From NCBI RefSeq assembly GCF_031085165.1, contig NZ_JAVHTY010000003.1:310001-374000 (forward strand): a DNA stretch of 64,000 nt, in the 5' to 3' direction. The translations under genes and the position numbers were made by a program. The notes under the pieces are model-generated. The model ran no database searches and was not told the DNA's origin. It saw only the letters and a program-made list of their open reading frames with translations. Shown here in pieces: positions 1 to 9,275 of this stretch (position 1 is the first letter of the stretch; the number at the start of each line of letters is the position of its first letter). Source of the stretch: Pseudomonas sp. 102515. Lineage in GTDB: Bacteria > Pseudomonadota > Gammaproteobacteria > Pseudomonadales > Pseudomonadaceae.

Positions 1-2208
1 GGCGACAAGATCGACAACATCCCCGGCGTACCGGGGGTGGGCGAGAAGACCGCCGCAGGGCTGCTCAATGGCATCGGCGGTGGCCTGGATACCCTCTACG
101 CCAATCTCGACGCCGTGGCCGCCCTGCCCCTGCGCGGTGCCAAGTCGCTGGCCGCCAAGCTGGACCAGCATCGCGAGCAGGCCTACCTGTCCTACCAGCT
201 GGCCACCATCAAGCTGGACGTACCGCTGGAGCTGACCTTCGAGGAGCTCACCGTCGGCGAGCCCCATGTGGAAGCCCTGATGGCGCTCTACCAGGAGCTG
301 GAATTCAAGTCCTGGCTGGATGACCTGATCCGCGATACCAAGCGCCAGGGCGCGCCCCTGCCGCTGGCCGAGGACGCCGCCACCACCCAGGTGGAGACCC
401 ACTACGATACCGTGCTGGAGCAGGCCGACTTCGACGCCTGGCTGGCGCGCCTGCAGGCCGCCGACCGCTTCGCCTTCGACACCGAGACCACCAGCATCGA
501 CGCCCAGCGCGCCGAGCTGGTAGGGCTGTCCTTCGCCGTGGCGCCGGGCCAGGCCGCCTACGTGCCCCTGGCCCACAGCTACATGGGCGCGCCGGCCCAG
601 CTCGGCCTGGAGCCGGTGCTGGCGGCGCTCAAGCCGCTGCTGGAGGACCCGGCCAAGCTCAAGGTCATGCAGCACGGCAAGTACGACCTCAATGTGCTGA
701 CCCGCTACGACATCGCGATCCAGGGCATCGCCTTCGACACCATGCTCGAATCCTATGTGCTGGATGCCACCGCCACCCGTCACGACATGGACAGCCTGGC
801 GCTCAAGTACCTGGGCCACAGCACCATCCGTTTCGAGGACATCGCCGGCAAGGGTGCCAAGCAGCTGACCTTCGACCAGATCGCCATCGAGCAGGCCGGA
901 CCCTATGCCGCCGAGGATGCCGACGTCACCCTGCGCCTGCACGAGACGCTCTGGCCCAAGCTGGAGGCCATCCCCGGCCTGGCTGGGGTCCTGCGCGACA
1001 TCGAGATGCCGCTGGTGCCGGCGCTGGCGCGCATCGAGCGCAATGGCGCCTTGGTGGATTCGGCACTGCTCGGGGTGCAGAGCCGCGAGCTGGGCGAGAA
1101 GATGATCGCCCTGGAAAAGAAAGCCTATGAGCTGGCCGGCCAGGAATTCAACCTGGGTTCGCCCAAGCAGCTGGGTGAGATCCTCTTCGTCAAGCTGGGC
1201 CTGCCGGTGGTCAGCAAGACCGCTTCCGGCCAACCCTCCACCGCCGAGGCGGTGCTGCAGGAACTGGCCGACCAGGACTTCCCGCTGCCCAAGGTGCTGA
1301 TGCAGTACCGGCAGATGAGCAAGCTCAAGAGCACCTACACCGACAAGCTGCCGCAGCAGATCAATCCGCGCACCGGGCGCATCCATACCAGCTATCACCA
1401 GGCGGTGACGGCGACCGGCCGGCTGTCTTCCAGCGACCCGAATCTGCAGAACATCCCGATCCGCACCGCCGAGGGCCGGCGCATCCGCCAGGCCTTCGTC
1501 GCGCCCCAGGGCTATCGCCTGCTGGCGGCGGACTATTCGCAGATCGAGTTGCGCATCATGGCCCACCTGGCCCAGGACGAGGGTCTGCTGCACGCCTTCC
1601 AGAACGATCTGGACGTGCACCGCGCCACCGCCGCCGAGGTGATGGGCGTACCCCTGGAAGAGGTCAGCAACGAGGATCGCCGCCGCGCCAAGGCCATCAA
1701 CTTCGGCCTGATCTATGGCATGAGCGCCTTTGGCCTGGCCAAGCAGATCGGCGTCGGCCGGGCCGAGGCCCAGGCCTATATCGATCGCTACTTCCAGCGC
1801 TATCCAGGGGTGCTGGCCTATATGGAGCGCACCCGCGCCCAGGTGGTGGACCAGGGCTACGTGGAGACCCTCTATGGGCGCCGGCTGTACCTGCCGGACA
1901 TCCACTCCAAGAACCAGGGCCTGCGTCGGGCAGCCGAGCGGGCGGCGATCAACGCGCCCATGCAGGGCACTGCGGCGGACATCATCAAGCGCGCCATGAT
2001 CGCCGTGGACGCCTGGCTGCAGGCGACCCCGGAGCTGGACGCCCGGGTGATCCTGCAGGTGCACGACGAACTGGTGCTGGAGGTCCGCGAAGACCAGGTG
2101 GAGCCTCTGCGCGAAGGCCTGCTACCGCTGATGAGCGGCGCCGGCGAGCTGGACGTGCCGCTGCTGGTGGAATCGGGCGTGGGCGGTAACTGGGACGAGG
2201 CGCACTGA
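1..2208 (+). CDS. polA: DNA polymerase I (5' end cut by window edge)
   Basis: DNA polymerase I fills gaps and removes RNA primers in replication and repair. The frame is open from base 1, so the start lies upstream. About 735 residues are visible against roughly 910 in Pseudomonas PolA, so most of the 5' nuclease domain is missing. The helix-hairpin-helix end of that domain is seen at once (GVPGVGEKTA). The 3'-5' exonuclease follows with FDTETTS near residue 158, KYDLNVL, and YAAEDADVTL near 300. These acidic residues indicate an intact proofreading site. The polymerase domain has DYSQIELRIMAH near 511 and VHDELVLE near 687. A hairpin without a T tract follows the stop. Confidence 0.98.
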   Translation, partial: GDKIDNIPGVPGVGEKTAAGLLNGIGGGLDTLYANLDAVAALPLRGAKSLAAKLDQHREQAYLSYQLATIKLDVPLELTFEELTVGEPHVEALMALYQELEFKSWLDDLIRDTKRQGAPLPLAEDAATTQVETHYDTVLEQADFDAWLARLQAADRFAFDTETTSIDAQRAELVGLSFAVAPGQAAYVPLAHSYMGAPAQLGLEPVLAALKPLLEDPAKLKVMQHGKYDLNVLTRYDIAIQGIAFDTMLESYVLDATATRHDMDSLALKYLGHSTIRFEDIAGKGAKQLTFDQIAIEQAGPYAAEDADVTLRLHETLWPKLEAIPGLAGVLRDIEMPLVPALARIERNGALVDSALLGVQSRELGEKMIALEKKAYELAGQEFNLGSPKQLGEILFVKLGLPVVSKTASGQPSTAEAVLQELADQDFPLPKVLMQYRQMSKLKSTYTDKLPQQINPRTGRIHTSYHQAVTATGRLSSSDPNLQNIPIRTAEGRRIRQAFVAPQGYRLLAADYSQIELRIMAHLAQDEGLLHAFQNDLDVHRATAAEVMGVPLEEVSNEDRRRAKAINFGLIYGMSAFGLAKQIGVGRAEAQAYIDRYFQRYPGVLAYMERTRAQVVDQGYVETLYGRRLYLPDIHSKNQGLRRAAERAAINAPMQGTAADIIKRAMIAVDAWLQATPELDARVILQVHDELVLEVREDQVEPLREGLLPLMSGAGELDVPLLVESGVGGNWDEAH

Positions 2209-2229
2209 CGGGCGCTGGAGGTTGGGATC

Positions 2230-2255
2230 GTTGGGCTTCGCCAGCTCAGCCCAAC
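2230..2255. terminator. hairpin after polA
   Basis: GTTGGGCT (2230-2237) pairs perfectly with AGCCCAAC (2248-2255) across a 10-base loop, and AGGTTGGG/CCCAACCT (2219-2226/2250-2257) is an alternative outer pairing. There is no T tract. The same GTTGGG/CCCAAC style of repeat recurs after kinB, so this may be a dispersed element acting as a transcript end between convergent polA and etfB. Confidence 0.45.
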
Positions 2256-2345
2256 CTGCGGGTCCTGCACGTCGTGGTAGCCCGGTAGCATGGAAAACGG
2301 CGCAGCCTTTTCCACTGGAAGCCTGATGCCAAGGTCACCCTAGCC

Positions 2346-2362
2346 CTCTCCCAGAGGGAGAG
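2346..2362. repeat. CTCTCCC/GGGAGAG hairpin repeat
   Basis: A perfect 7-bp stem with a 3-base loop lies just after the etfB stop (minus strand). A near-identical CCCTCTCCC-N3-GGGAGAGGG hairpin occurs at 24449-24469, so this is probably a dispersed extragenic repeat that may also end the dgc/etf transcript. Confidence 0.5.
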
Positions 2363-2373
2363 AGGATAGGGCT

Positions 2374-3174
2374 TCAGCGCACCACGCCTTCCTCGCGCAA
2401 CACCTTGAAGATGGCGGCTGCGGCCGCTTCCGGGGTCAGGTCCTTGAGGACCTGGCCGCCATCGCCGGAGGCCTTGGCCGTGGCGGCCTTGAAGCGGTCG
2501 GCGGCGGTCTTGGCCTTGATCACCTTGAGGCGCTTGGGGCGCGCCTTGGCCGGCTGCAGCTCGCCGCCGTCGAACAGGCTGTCCTGCACCACCTCGGTGG
2601 TCTCCACCTGCAGCTCGCCACGCCGGGCCGGACCGAAGGCGCTTTGCCGCGGCGCCGGCGCGGCGCTGTCGACGCTGGCGACGAAGGGCAGGCGTACGCG
2701 CAGCCGGCGGCGCTGACCGCGCGGCAAGGCCTGGAGCACCGTGGCCTGGCCGCCTTCCACGGCTTCCACCGCGGCGAGGCCGACCACCAGCGGCCAGCCG
2801 AGGGTCTCGGCCAGCAGATAGGGGAGCAGACCCGAGCCCTCGCCCGTCTCCGCCTGGCTGCCGGTCAGTACCAGGCTGGCACCGACCTCGCGCAGGGTAT
2901 CGCCGAGGGCCGGCAGGGCATCGGCGCCCGCCGGTTGTTCCAGCACGTGCAGGGCCGGCACGCCCATGCCCAGATAGCCGCGCAGTGCCTCTTCGGCGGG
3001 ATCACCGGCGTGCAGCACGCGCAGCTTTTCGCCCACCAGGCGCAGGCCGAGTTCCACCGCGCGGGCATCCTGCTCCGCCCGCCGGGCTCGCCCGGAGGTG
3101 GGGTGGGCGCCGACGGAGACCAGGGCCACGACCTTGACACCGTCCAGCGACGGCAGCTTTTGCTCAAGCGACAT
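2374..3174 (-). CDS. etfB: electron transfer flavoprotein beta subunit (dimethylglycine pathway)
   Basis: Beta subunit of the heterodimeric flavoprotein that takes electrons from the dimethylglycine demethylase. It has 266 residues, typical for the family. The N-terminal two thirds show the ETF alpha/beta fold, with TGSQAETGEGSGLLPYLLAE near residues 103-122 matching the nucleotide-binding stretch. The last 60 residues are a Lys/Ala-rich extension (RPKRLKVIKAKT) that ends in a short helix. Its start lies inside the 3' end of etfA (11-base overlap), indicating translational coupling. It is the last gene of the minus operon. Assignment to dimethylglycine rather than fatty-acid oxidation rests on the adjacent dgcA/dgcB. 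Confidence 0.9.
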   Translation of the reverse strand: MSLEQKLPSLDGVKVVALVSVGAHPTSGRARRAEQDARAVELGLRLVGEKLRVLHAGDPAEEALRGYLGMGVPALHVLEQPAGADALPALGDTLREVGASLVLTGSQAETGEGSGLLPYLLAETLGWPLVVGLAAVEAVEGGQATVLQALPRGQRRRLRVRLPFVASVDSAAPAPRQSAFGPARRGELQVETTEVVQDSLFDGGELQPAKARPKRLKVIKAKTAADRFKAATAKASGDGGQVLKDLTPEAAAAAIFKVLREEGVVR

Positions 3175-4399
3175 GCTGCAACTCCCCTGCCCGCTGTTGT
3201 TCGACCAGCCGCGCCAGGGCGGCCAGGATGGCGTCGCCGTTGCCGATCACCGAGAGATCGGCGCGCTTGACCATGTCGCAGCCTGGATTGGTGTTGATGG
3301 CGATGACCTTGTCGCAACTGGCGATGCCCTGCAGGTGCTGCACGGCGCCGGAGATGCCCACCGCCAGATAGACCCGGGCGGTGACCCAGGTCCCGGTGGC
3401 ACCGACCTGACGATTGCGCGGCATATGGCCGTCGTCCACCGCCACCCGCGAGGCACCTTCGGTGGCGCCCAGCAGTGCGGCGGTGCTGTGGAAGAGGTTC
3501 CAGTCGCGGATGCCGTTGCCACCGGAGAGGATGAATTCGGCCTCGGCCAAGGGAATCTGCATGGGATCGACAGCGACCGGACCGAGATCCTCGATGCGCG
3601 GCAGGTGGCGGGCGATGTTGCCCTCCAGCTGCACGGGCAGGACTTCGTGACAGGTCTCGCCAACCGGCTCCGCGCATTCCGGCAGAGCCAGCACCAGGCG
3701 CGGCAGCGGCTGCTGCAGATCCTGGCGCCCGGCACCGGCGCGGCCGGTGGCCAGGCCGTCCTTGACCTGCCAGACGCGGGTGGCAGGGCGCTCGTGCAGG
3801 GCCGCGCCCAGGCGCCGACCCAGTTCGCCGCCACCACTGCGGCTGTCGGGCAGCAGCCAATGGCGTGGCTGCAGTTCGTTGTTGACCGCGCGCAGTGCGA
3901 GTACCCGCTGCTCGGGGGCATAGCCCTGGAATTGCTCGCCTTCCAGATGCAGCAGGCGATCCACCCCGGCGGTATCGAAGGCCGTTTCCTTGACCTCGCC
4001 GAAGACCACCGCCAGCACGGCGCCCTCGGCGCCGGCCAGTTGCCGGGCCAGGCCCAGCAGGTCACGGTCATGGGCGGTCAGGCGACCGCTGACCAGATCC
4101 GGCACCACGGCGATGTAGAAGGCCGGTTCGGCGATCCGGTGCAGCGGCAGCTGTTCTTCCACCGCCTGGGCGGCGCCCCGGCGACCGCCGCCCTGCTGGG
4201 CGCCGCTGCGGTCGATACGCTTGACGCCCTGGGGGCCAAGGAAGCCGGCAGCCGCGGCATGGGGATTCTTGCGGACCAGGCCGTTGGGGCCCATCCAGCG
4301 GCTTTCGGCATCGGCACTGCTGGCGATACTCGCATGCAGGGGATGCAGACGGTTGCGCGCGATCCACTCGCGGCGCGGATCGCGACGGATGATGCTCAT
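3164..4399 (-). CDS. etfA: electron transfer flavoprotein alpha subunit (dimethylglycine pathway)
   Basis: Alpha subunit of the electron-transfer flavoprotein, 411 residues. The C-terminal FAD domain is clear: VGATGTWV, LAVGISGAVQHLQGI, then INTNPGCDMVKRADL near residues 370-385. The protein is about 100 residues longer at the N terminus than housekeeping EtfA. The extra region begins with an Arg-rich stretch and NPHAAAAGFLGPQG, as in EtfA proteins that sit in choline/betaine loci. It lies 52 bases downstream of dgcB and overlaps etfB by 11 bases. Electrons probably pass from DgcA through this pair and DgcB to the quinone pool. That order is inferred from the cluster. Confidence 0.92.
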   Translation of the reverse strand: MSIIRRDPRREWIARNRLHPLHASIASSADAESRWMGPNGLVRKNPHAAAAGFLGPQGVKRIDRSGAQQGGGRRGAAQAVEEQLPLHRIAEPAFYIAVVPDLVSGRLTAHDRDLLGLARQLAGAEGAVLAVVFGEVKETAFDTAGVDRLLHLEGEQFQGYAPEQRVLALRAVNNELQPRHWLLPDSRSGGGELGRRLGAALHERPATRVWQVKDGLATGRAGAGRQDLQQPLPRLVLALPECAEPVGETCHEVLPVQLEGNIARHLPRIEDLGPVAVDPMQIPLAEAEFILSGGNGIRDWNLFHSTAALLGATEGASRVAVDDGHMPRNRQVGATGTWVTARVYLAVGISGAVQHLQGIASCDKVIAINTNPGCDMVKRADLSVIGNGDAILAALARLVEQQRAGELQHVA

Positions 4400-4451
4400 G
4401 CTGGGCGCTCCTCGGAACGGAGGTTGATGGGGTAGGCAAGACGGCGGGTCA

Positions 4452-6440
4452 TCAGAGCGCCTCCGCTACCGGCCGTCGCACGGCGGCCGGCTTGCTGTCC
4501 ACCGGCGCCTCGACGATGGCCTCGGCCACCAGCTCGGCGATGTCCTTGATCTCCGGGCGCGGGGCGACCACGCCTTCCAGCATCAGGGTGCATTGGGGGC
4601 AACCCACGGCCACCAGCTCGGCACCGGTTTCCTTGATGTCGGCCATGCGCATGTCGGGGATCCGCTGCTTGCCGGGGATGTCGGTGATGGGCGCCCCGCC
4701 GCCACCGCCGCAGCAGCGCGAACGAAAGCCGGAACGTTCCATCTCCTTGACCGCGATGCCCAGCGCCTTGAGCACCGCGCGCGGCGCCTCGTACTCGCCG
4801 TTGTAGCGGCCCAGGTAGCAGGGATCGTGATAGGTGATGGTGGCGCCCTGCTCGGCCAGGGCGTGCTGCCCAAGGTGCAGGGTGCCGCGGCTGAGCAGGG
4901 TCTCGATGAAGGTGCTGTGGTGCTGCACCTGGTAGTGGCCCCCCAGGTCGCCGTATTCGTTCTTGAGCATGTGGAAGCTGTGGGGATCGCAGGAGACGAT
5001 GGTCTGGAAGCGATACTTGCCCAGGGTCTCGATGTTGCGTTTGGCCAGTTGCTGGAAGGTCGCCTCGTCGCCCAGGCGACGGGCCACGTCACCGCTGTCG
5101 CGTTCTTCCAGGCCGAGCACGGCGAAGTCCACCTTGGCCGCCTTGAGCACCTTGACGAAGGCGCGCAGGGTGCGCTGGTTGCGCATGTCGAAGGCGCCGT
5201 CACCGACCCAGAACAGCACCTCGGCCTGGCCCTTGTCCTTCATCAGCGGCAGGTCCAGGTCGGCGGCCCAGTTCAGGCGCCCACCGGGGGCGAAGCCGCC
5301 GGGGTTGTCGGTGGCGATGAGATTTTCCAGCACCTCGGCGCCCTTGTTCGGCGTCTCGCCGCGCTCCAGGGTCAGGTGCCGGCGCATGTCGACGATGGCA
5401 TCGACGTGCTCGATCATCATCGGGCATTCCTCGACGCAGGCGCGGCAGGTGGTGCAGGACCAGAGGGTCTCGGCGTCCACCAGCGCCTTGCCCTGGCGCG
5501 CGACGATGGGCAGGTGCGGACCGCCGGCGTGCTCGCCGACCGGCTTGCCGGGATAGGGCGAGCCGAAGTAGCGGGCGTCGCTGCCGCCCTTGAGGCCGAC
5601 CACCATGTCCTGGATCAGCTTCTTGGGATTGAGCGGCTGGCCGGCGGCGAAGGCCGGGCACATGGCTTCGCAGCGACCGCACTGGACGCAGGCGTCGAAG
5701 CCGAGCAGCTGGTTCCAGGTGAAGTCGGCGGGCTTTTCCACGCCCAGCGGTGCCTTGGGATCGTGCAGGTCCAGCGCCTTGAGGCCGCTGGAGCGGGCGG
5801 CGCTGGCGTTGTGCGGGGTGCTGAAGCGCTCGGCGCGACGGTGCCAGGCCAGGTGCAGGGCACCGGCGAAGGCGTGCTTGATGGGACCGCCCCAGGTCAT
5901 GCCGAGGAACAGCTCGGACACGCCCCAGGCCACGCCCACCGCCAGCACCGCGGCCAGCAGCCAGCCCCCGAAGTCCGGCGGCAGGATGCCGGCGACCGGC
6001 AAGGTGGCGATGAAGAAACTCGCGGCAAAGGCCAGCAGGCTCTTGGGCAGGCGCATCCAGGGGCCCTTGGACAGCCGCGCCGGCGGATCGCGACGGCGCT
6101 TGGCGACGAACAGGGCACCGGTGAACATGCAGGCGGTGGCCGCCAGCAGCGCCCAGCCGAGGATGCGGCTGTGCAGGCCGAAGCCATGCACCAGGATGGC
6201 CAGCAGCGCCGCCAGGACGAAACCGCCGGCGGTGGCCACGTGGGTCTTGGAGATGTACTTGTCGCGGTCGACCACGTGGTGCAGGTCCACCAGGTAGCGC
6301 CGCGGCATCTTCAGCAGCCCGCCCAGCCAGTCGACGTCGGCCGGACGCCCCTGTCGCCAGAGGCTGAAGCGGCGCACGGCACCGATCACCGTGAGGGCCA
6401 GGGCGGCGAAGAGCAGGATGGGGAGGATGGTGTTCAACAT
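4452..6440 (-). CDS. dgcB: dimethylglycine catabolism Fe-S membrane protein
   Basis: A 662-residue membrane Fe-S protein of the GlpC/HdrD type. About five hydrophobic segments fill the first 170 residues. Two 4Fe-4S motifs follow: CVQCGRCEAMCP near residue 253 and CTTCRACVEECP near 333. Two CCG-type cysteine domains close the protein (DPCYLGR, RCCGGGGGAP, VGCPQC). The start at 6440 was chosen because GAGG precedes it at good spacing and the protein then opens with a membrane segment. A start 17 codons upstream is also possible. It is separated from dgcA by a REP pair, which could lower its expression. It is required with DgcA for dimethylglycine growth in P. aeruginosa. Confidence 0.92.
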   Translation of the reverse strand: MLNTILPILLFAALALTVIGAVRRFSLWRQGRPADVDWLGGLLKMPRRYLVDLHHVVDRDKYISKTHVATAGGFVLAALLAILVHGFGLHSRILGWALLAATACMFTGALFVAKRRRDPPARLSKGPWMRLPKSLLAFAASFFIATLPVAGILPPDFGGWLLAAVLAVGVAWGVSELFLGMTWGGPIKHAFAGALHLAWHRRAERFSTPHNASAARSSGLKALDLHDPKAPLGVEKPADFTWNQLLGFDACVQCGRCEAMCPAFAAGQPLNPKKLIQDMVVGLKGGSDARYFGSPYPGKPVGEHAGGPHLPIVARQGKALVDAETLWSCTTCRACVEECPMMIEHVDAIVDMRRHLTLERGETPNKGAEVLENLIATDNPGGFAPGGRLNWAADLDLPLMKDKGQAEVLFWVGDGAFDMRNQRTLRAFVKVLKAAKVDFAVLGLEERDSGDVARRLGDEATFQQLAKRNIETLGKYRFQTIVSCDPHSFHMLKNEYGDLGGHYQVQHHSTFIETLLSRGTLHLGQHALAEQGATITYHDPCYLGRYNGEYEAPRAVLKALGIAVKEMERSGFRSRCCGGGGGAPITDIPGKQRIPDMRMADIKETGAELVAVGCPQCTLMLEGVVAPRPEIKDIAELVAEAIVEAPVDSKPAAVRRPVAEAL

Positions 6441-6501
6441 CGATCTATCCTCACAGGGCGGGCCCCGCAGGCGCGGCCGGGTTGGCCGCAAGAGGTGGGC
6501 T

Positions 6502-6566
6502 TATCGCGGTCGTGGGCCGCTCCTACCGGGTTTCGCCTCAGGTAGGAGCGGCCCATGGCCGCGATA
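6502..6566. repeat. inverted REP pair (BIME) between dgcA and dgcB
   Basis: Two 26-base arms (6502-6527 and 6541-6566) are inverted copies with two mismatches, around a 13-base spacer. They have the GTAGGAGCGGCC...GGCCGCGA form common in Pseudomonas REPs. The pair sits in the 138-base gap within the operon and may act as an attenuator or mRNA stabiliser. Confidence 0.85.
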
Positions 6567-6578
6567 GGTCTAGCCGTC

Positions 6579-8639
6579 TTAGAAGTCCTTGCACAGGCGC
6601 AGGGCGTCGTAGATGGCGGCGTGGGTGTTGCGCTGGGCCACGCAGTCGCCGATCCGGTAGAGCAGGTAGCCGTTGCCCGTCTCGCCCAGCGCCGGCTGCG
6701 GCTCGATGGCGAACAGCGCCTCGATGTCCATCTGGCCCTTGTTGCGCGAGTCTTCCTTGAGGGCGTAGTAGAGCCCCTCGTCCGGGCGCACGCCGTTCTC
6801 GATGACGATCTGGTCGACCACGCGCTCCTCGCGGGCGCCGGTGTATTCGTTCTCCAGCACCGCGACCTTCTTGTCGCCCTCGGCGTAGACCTTTTCCAGC
6901 ATCAGGTCGCCGGTCATGATCACTTCCTTGGGATAGAGGCTGCGGTAGTAGGTCGGGAAGGTGGTCCCGCCGATGGCCACGCCCGGCTTGATGTCGTCGG
7001 TGACGATCTCGACCTGGGCGCCCTTGTCGGCCAGGTAGTCGGCCACCGACATGCCGGTGAATTCGCAGATGGTGTCGTACACCAGCACGTTCTTGCCCGG
7101 CTCGACCTTGCCCGAAAGGATGTCCCAGCTGCTGACGACCAGGCCGTCGGCGGCGTGCCAGTGGTCGACCTGCTCCAGGAAGGGATGGCCGCCGTTGGCC
7201 AGGATGACGATGTCCGGGCGCAGGTCGAGGATGGTCGCCGGATCGGCGGCGGTGCCCAGGCGCAGGTCGATGCCCAGGCGCGCCAGCTCCAGCTGGTACC
7301 AGCGGGTGATGCCGGCGATCTGGTCGCGCTGCGGGGCGCGGGAGGCCAGGGTGATCTGGCCGCCGAGCTGCTCCTGCTTCTCGAACAGGGTGACGTCATG
7401 GCCGCGCTCGGCCGAGACGCGCGCGGCCTCCATGCCGGCCGGGCCGCCGCCGACGATGACCACCTTGCGCTTGGGCCCGGTGGACTTCTCGATGATGTGC
7501 GGCAGGCCCATGTATTCGCGGCTGGTGGCGGCGTTCTGGATGCACAGCACGTCCAGGCCGTTGTACTGGCGGTCGATGCAGTAGTTGGCGCCGACGCACT
7601 GACGGATCTGGTCGATCTGCCCCATCTTGATCTTGGTGATCAGGTGCGGATCGGCGATGTGGGCGCGGGTCATGCCGACCATGTCGACGTAGCCGCCCTC
7701 CAGGATGCGGGTGGCCTGGTTGGGGTCCTTGATGTTCTGGGCGTGCAGCACCGGCACGTTGACCACTTCCTTGATGCCCGCGGCCAGGTGCAGGAAGGGC
7801 TCCGGCGGATAGGTCATGTTGGGGATGACGTTGGCCAGGGTGTTGTGGGTGTCGCAACCCGAGCCGACCACGCCGATGAAGTCGAGCATGCCGGTGTCGC
7901 TGTAGTACTTGGCGATCTGCTTCATGTCGTCGTGGGACAGACCGTCCGGGTGGAATTCGTCGCCGGTGATGCGCATGCCGACGCAGAAGTCGTCACCGAC
8001 CTCGGCGCGCACGGCCTTGAGCACCTCCATGCCGAATCTCATGCGGTTCTCGAAGCTGCCGCCCCATTCGTCGGTGCGCTTGTTGACCCGCGGCGACCAG
8101 AACTGGTCGATCATGTGCTGGTGCACGGCGGACAGCTCGACGCCGTCCAGGCCACCGGCCTTGGCCCGGCGGGCCGCCTGGGCGAAGTTGCCGATCACCC
8201 GCCAGATCTCTTCCGGCTCGATGGTCTTGCAGGTGGCACGGTGCACGGGCTCGCGGATGCCCGACGGCGACATCAGGGTCGGCCAGTGGCCGCCGTCCCA
8301 GCGCGAGCGGCGCCCCATGTGGGTGATCTGGATCATGATCTTGGCGCCGTGCTTGTGCATGGCGTCGGCCAGATTCTGGAAGTGCGGAATGATGCGGTCG
8401 GTGGAGAGGTTGACCGAACTCCACCAGTGCTGCGGGCTGTCGATGGCGACCACCGAGGAACCCCCGCAGATGGCCAGGCCGATGCCGCCCTTGGCCTTCT
8501 CTTCGTAATACTTGACGTAACGCTCGGTGGTCATGCCGCCGTCGGTGGCATAGACCTCGGCGTGGGCCGTGGAGAGTACGCGGTTGCGGATGGTGAGCTT
8601 GCCGATCTGGATCGGCTGGAACATTGCTTCGAAGGCCAT
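6579..8639 (-). CDS. dgcA: dimethylglycine demethylase flavoprotein
   Basis: A 686-residue member of the trimethylamine dehydrogenase/2,4-dienoyl-CoA reductase family that demethylates dimethylglycine to sarcosine. An N-terminal TIM barrel binds FMN (IQITHMGRRSRWDG near residue 100, VCVGMRITGDEFHPDG-like stretch near 220). A pyridine-nucleotide-disulfide-type domain starts near residue 390 (VVIVGGGPAGMEAAR). The linker between them has only three cysteines (CVGANYC, then LCIQNA). Classical family members have four in C-x2-C-x3-C-x11-C, so the 4Fe-4S cluster may be absent or altered. It lies 105 bases after the DUF5943 gene and upstream of dgcB and etfAB. Confidence 0.93.
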   Translation of the reverse strand: MAFEAMFQPIQIGKLTIRNRVLSTAHAEVYATDGGMTTERYVKYYEEKAKGGIGLAICGGSSVVAIDSPQHWWSSVNLSTDRIIPHFQNLADAMHKHGAKIMIQITHMGRRSRWDGGHWPTLMSPSGIREPVHRATCKTIEPEEIWRVIGNFAQAARRAKAGGLDGVELSAVHQHMIDQFWSPRVNKRTDEWGGSFENRMRFGMEVLKAVRAEVGDDFCVGMRITGDEFHPDGLSHDDMKQIAKYYSDTGMLDFIGVVGSGCDTHNTLANVIPNMTYPPEPFLHLAAGIKEVVNVPVLHAQNIKDPNQATRILEGGYVDMVGMTRAHIADPHLITKIKMGQIDQIRQCVGANYCIDRQYNGLDVLCIQNAATSREYMGLPHIIEKSTGPKRKVVIVGGGPAGMEAARVSAERGHDVTLFEKQEQLGGQITLASRAPQRDQIAGITRWYQLELARLGIDLRLGTAADPATILDLRPDIVILANGGHPFLEQVDHWHAADGLVVSSWDILSGKVEPGKNVLVYDTICEFTGMSVADYLADKGAQVEIVTDDIKPGVAIGGTTFPTYYRSLYPKEVIMTGDLMLEKVYAEGDKKVAVLENEYTGAREERVVDQIVIENGVRPDEGLYYALKEDSRNKGQMDIEALFAIEPQPALGETGNGYLLYRIGDCVAQRNTHAAIYDALRLCKDF

Positions 8640-8744
8640 GACCTTCTCCTCGATCGGCTGGTGCGCGGTCTTAAGCCGCGCTCTTGCTCTGGGGTGTCGC
8701 TGGGGTGGCGGCGAGCGGGTCGGCGGCCACCCGGGGGCGGGGCG

Positions 8745-9275
8745 TTACTTCGGGCGGGTGACGAACAGGCCGTCGTCGTGGCCTTCTTCGGAACCGCTGT
8801 ATTCCTGGACGGTGACGGTGCGGATGGCACTGCCCTTGGCTGCCAGGATCTGGTCGATGGCGCCGGAGAACCAGCCGGTGAACATGTAGTCCACCTTGCG
8901 ATTGACCTTGCCGTAGACGTAGACGAAGGCGGAATGCTTGAGCTTGACCTCGGCATAGCCGGTGTCCAGGTCGAGCTGCTGGGTCTCGAACAAGCCCCAG
9001 CCGCGCTGCGACAGGCGCTTCATGTAGTGCTCGAACACCGCGGCGCCGTGGATGCCATGGCACTCGGCTTCCTTCTCGCACCAGTGCCAGGCGGACTTGT
9101 AGCCGGCCTTGTAGAGGATCTCGGCGTATTTGTCGGCGCCCAGGACTTCTTCGATGCCCATGTGGTTGTTGACGAAGAAGTGCCGGGGTACGTACAGCAT
9201 CGGCAGGGCGTCGGTGGTCCAGACGCCGGTTTCGTCGTCGACCTGGATGGGCATTTCGGGGGCGTGGCTGGCCAT
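8745..9275 (-). CDS. DUF5943 / V4R-like protein of the dimethylglycine operon
   Basis: A 176-residue soluble protein. The start at 9275 (MASHAPEMP) has GGAG seven bases upstream; the longer open frame above it has no such site. The C-terminal half (HGAAVFEHYMKRLSQRGWG near residue 85, then FTGWFSGAID) resembles 4-vinyl-reductase/XylR-N small-molecule domains. The equivalent gene in P. aeruginosa sits directly before dgcA and is annotated DUF5943. No catalytic residues can be named. It may be a chaperone, sensor or assembly factor for the demethylase; this is inference from position only. Confidence 0.8.
   Translation of the reverse strand: MASHAPEMPIQVDDETGVWTTDALPMLYVPRHFFVNNHMGIEEVLGADKYAEILYKAGYKSAWHWCEKEAECHGIHGAAVFEHYMKRLSQRGWGLFETQQLDLDTGYAEVKLKHSAFVYVYGKVNRKVDYMFTGWFSGAIDQILAAKGSAIRTVTVQEYSGSEEGHDDGLFVTRPK

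Noticed and set aside
2209-2373. An ErsA/Spot42-like small RNA beside polA
   Set aside because: Such RNAs occur next to polA in other genomes, but this gap holds only two repeat-type hairpins and no promoter plus T-tract terminator.
4593-6545. A 650-codon plus-strand frame opposite dgcB
   Set aside because: Antisense shadow of a clear Fe-S membrane protein; Ala/Gly/His/Gln-rich with no recognisable features.
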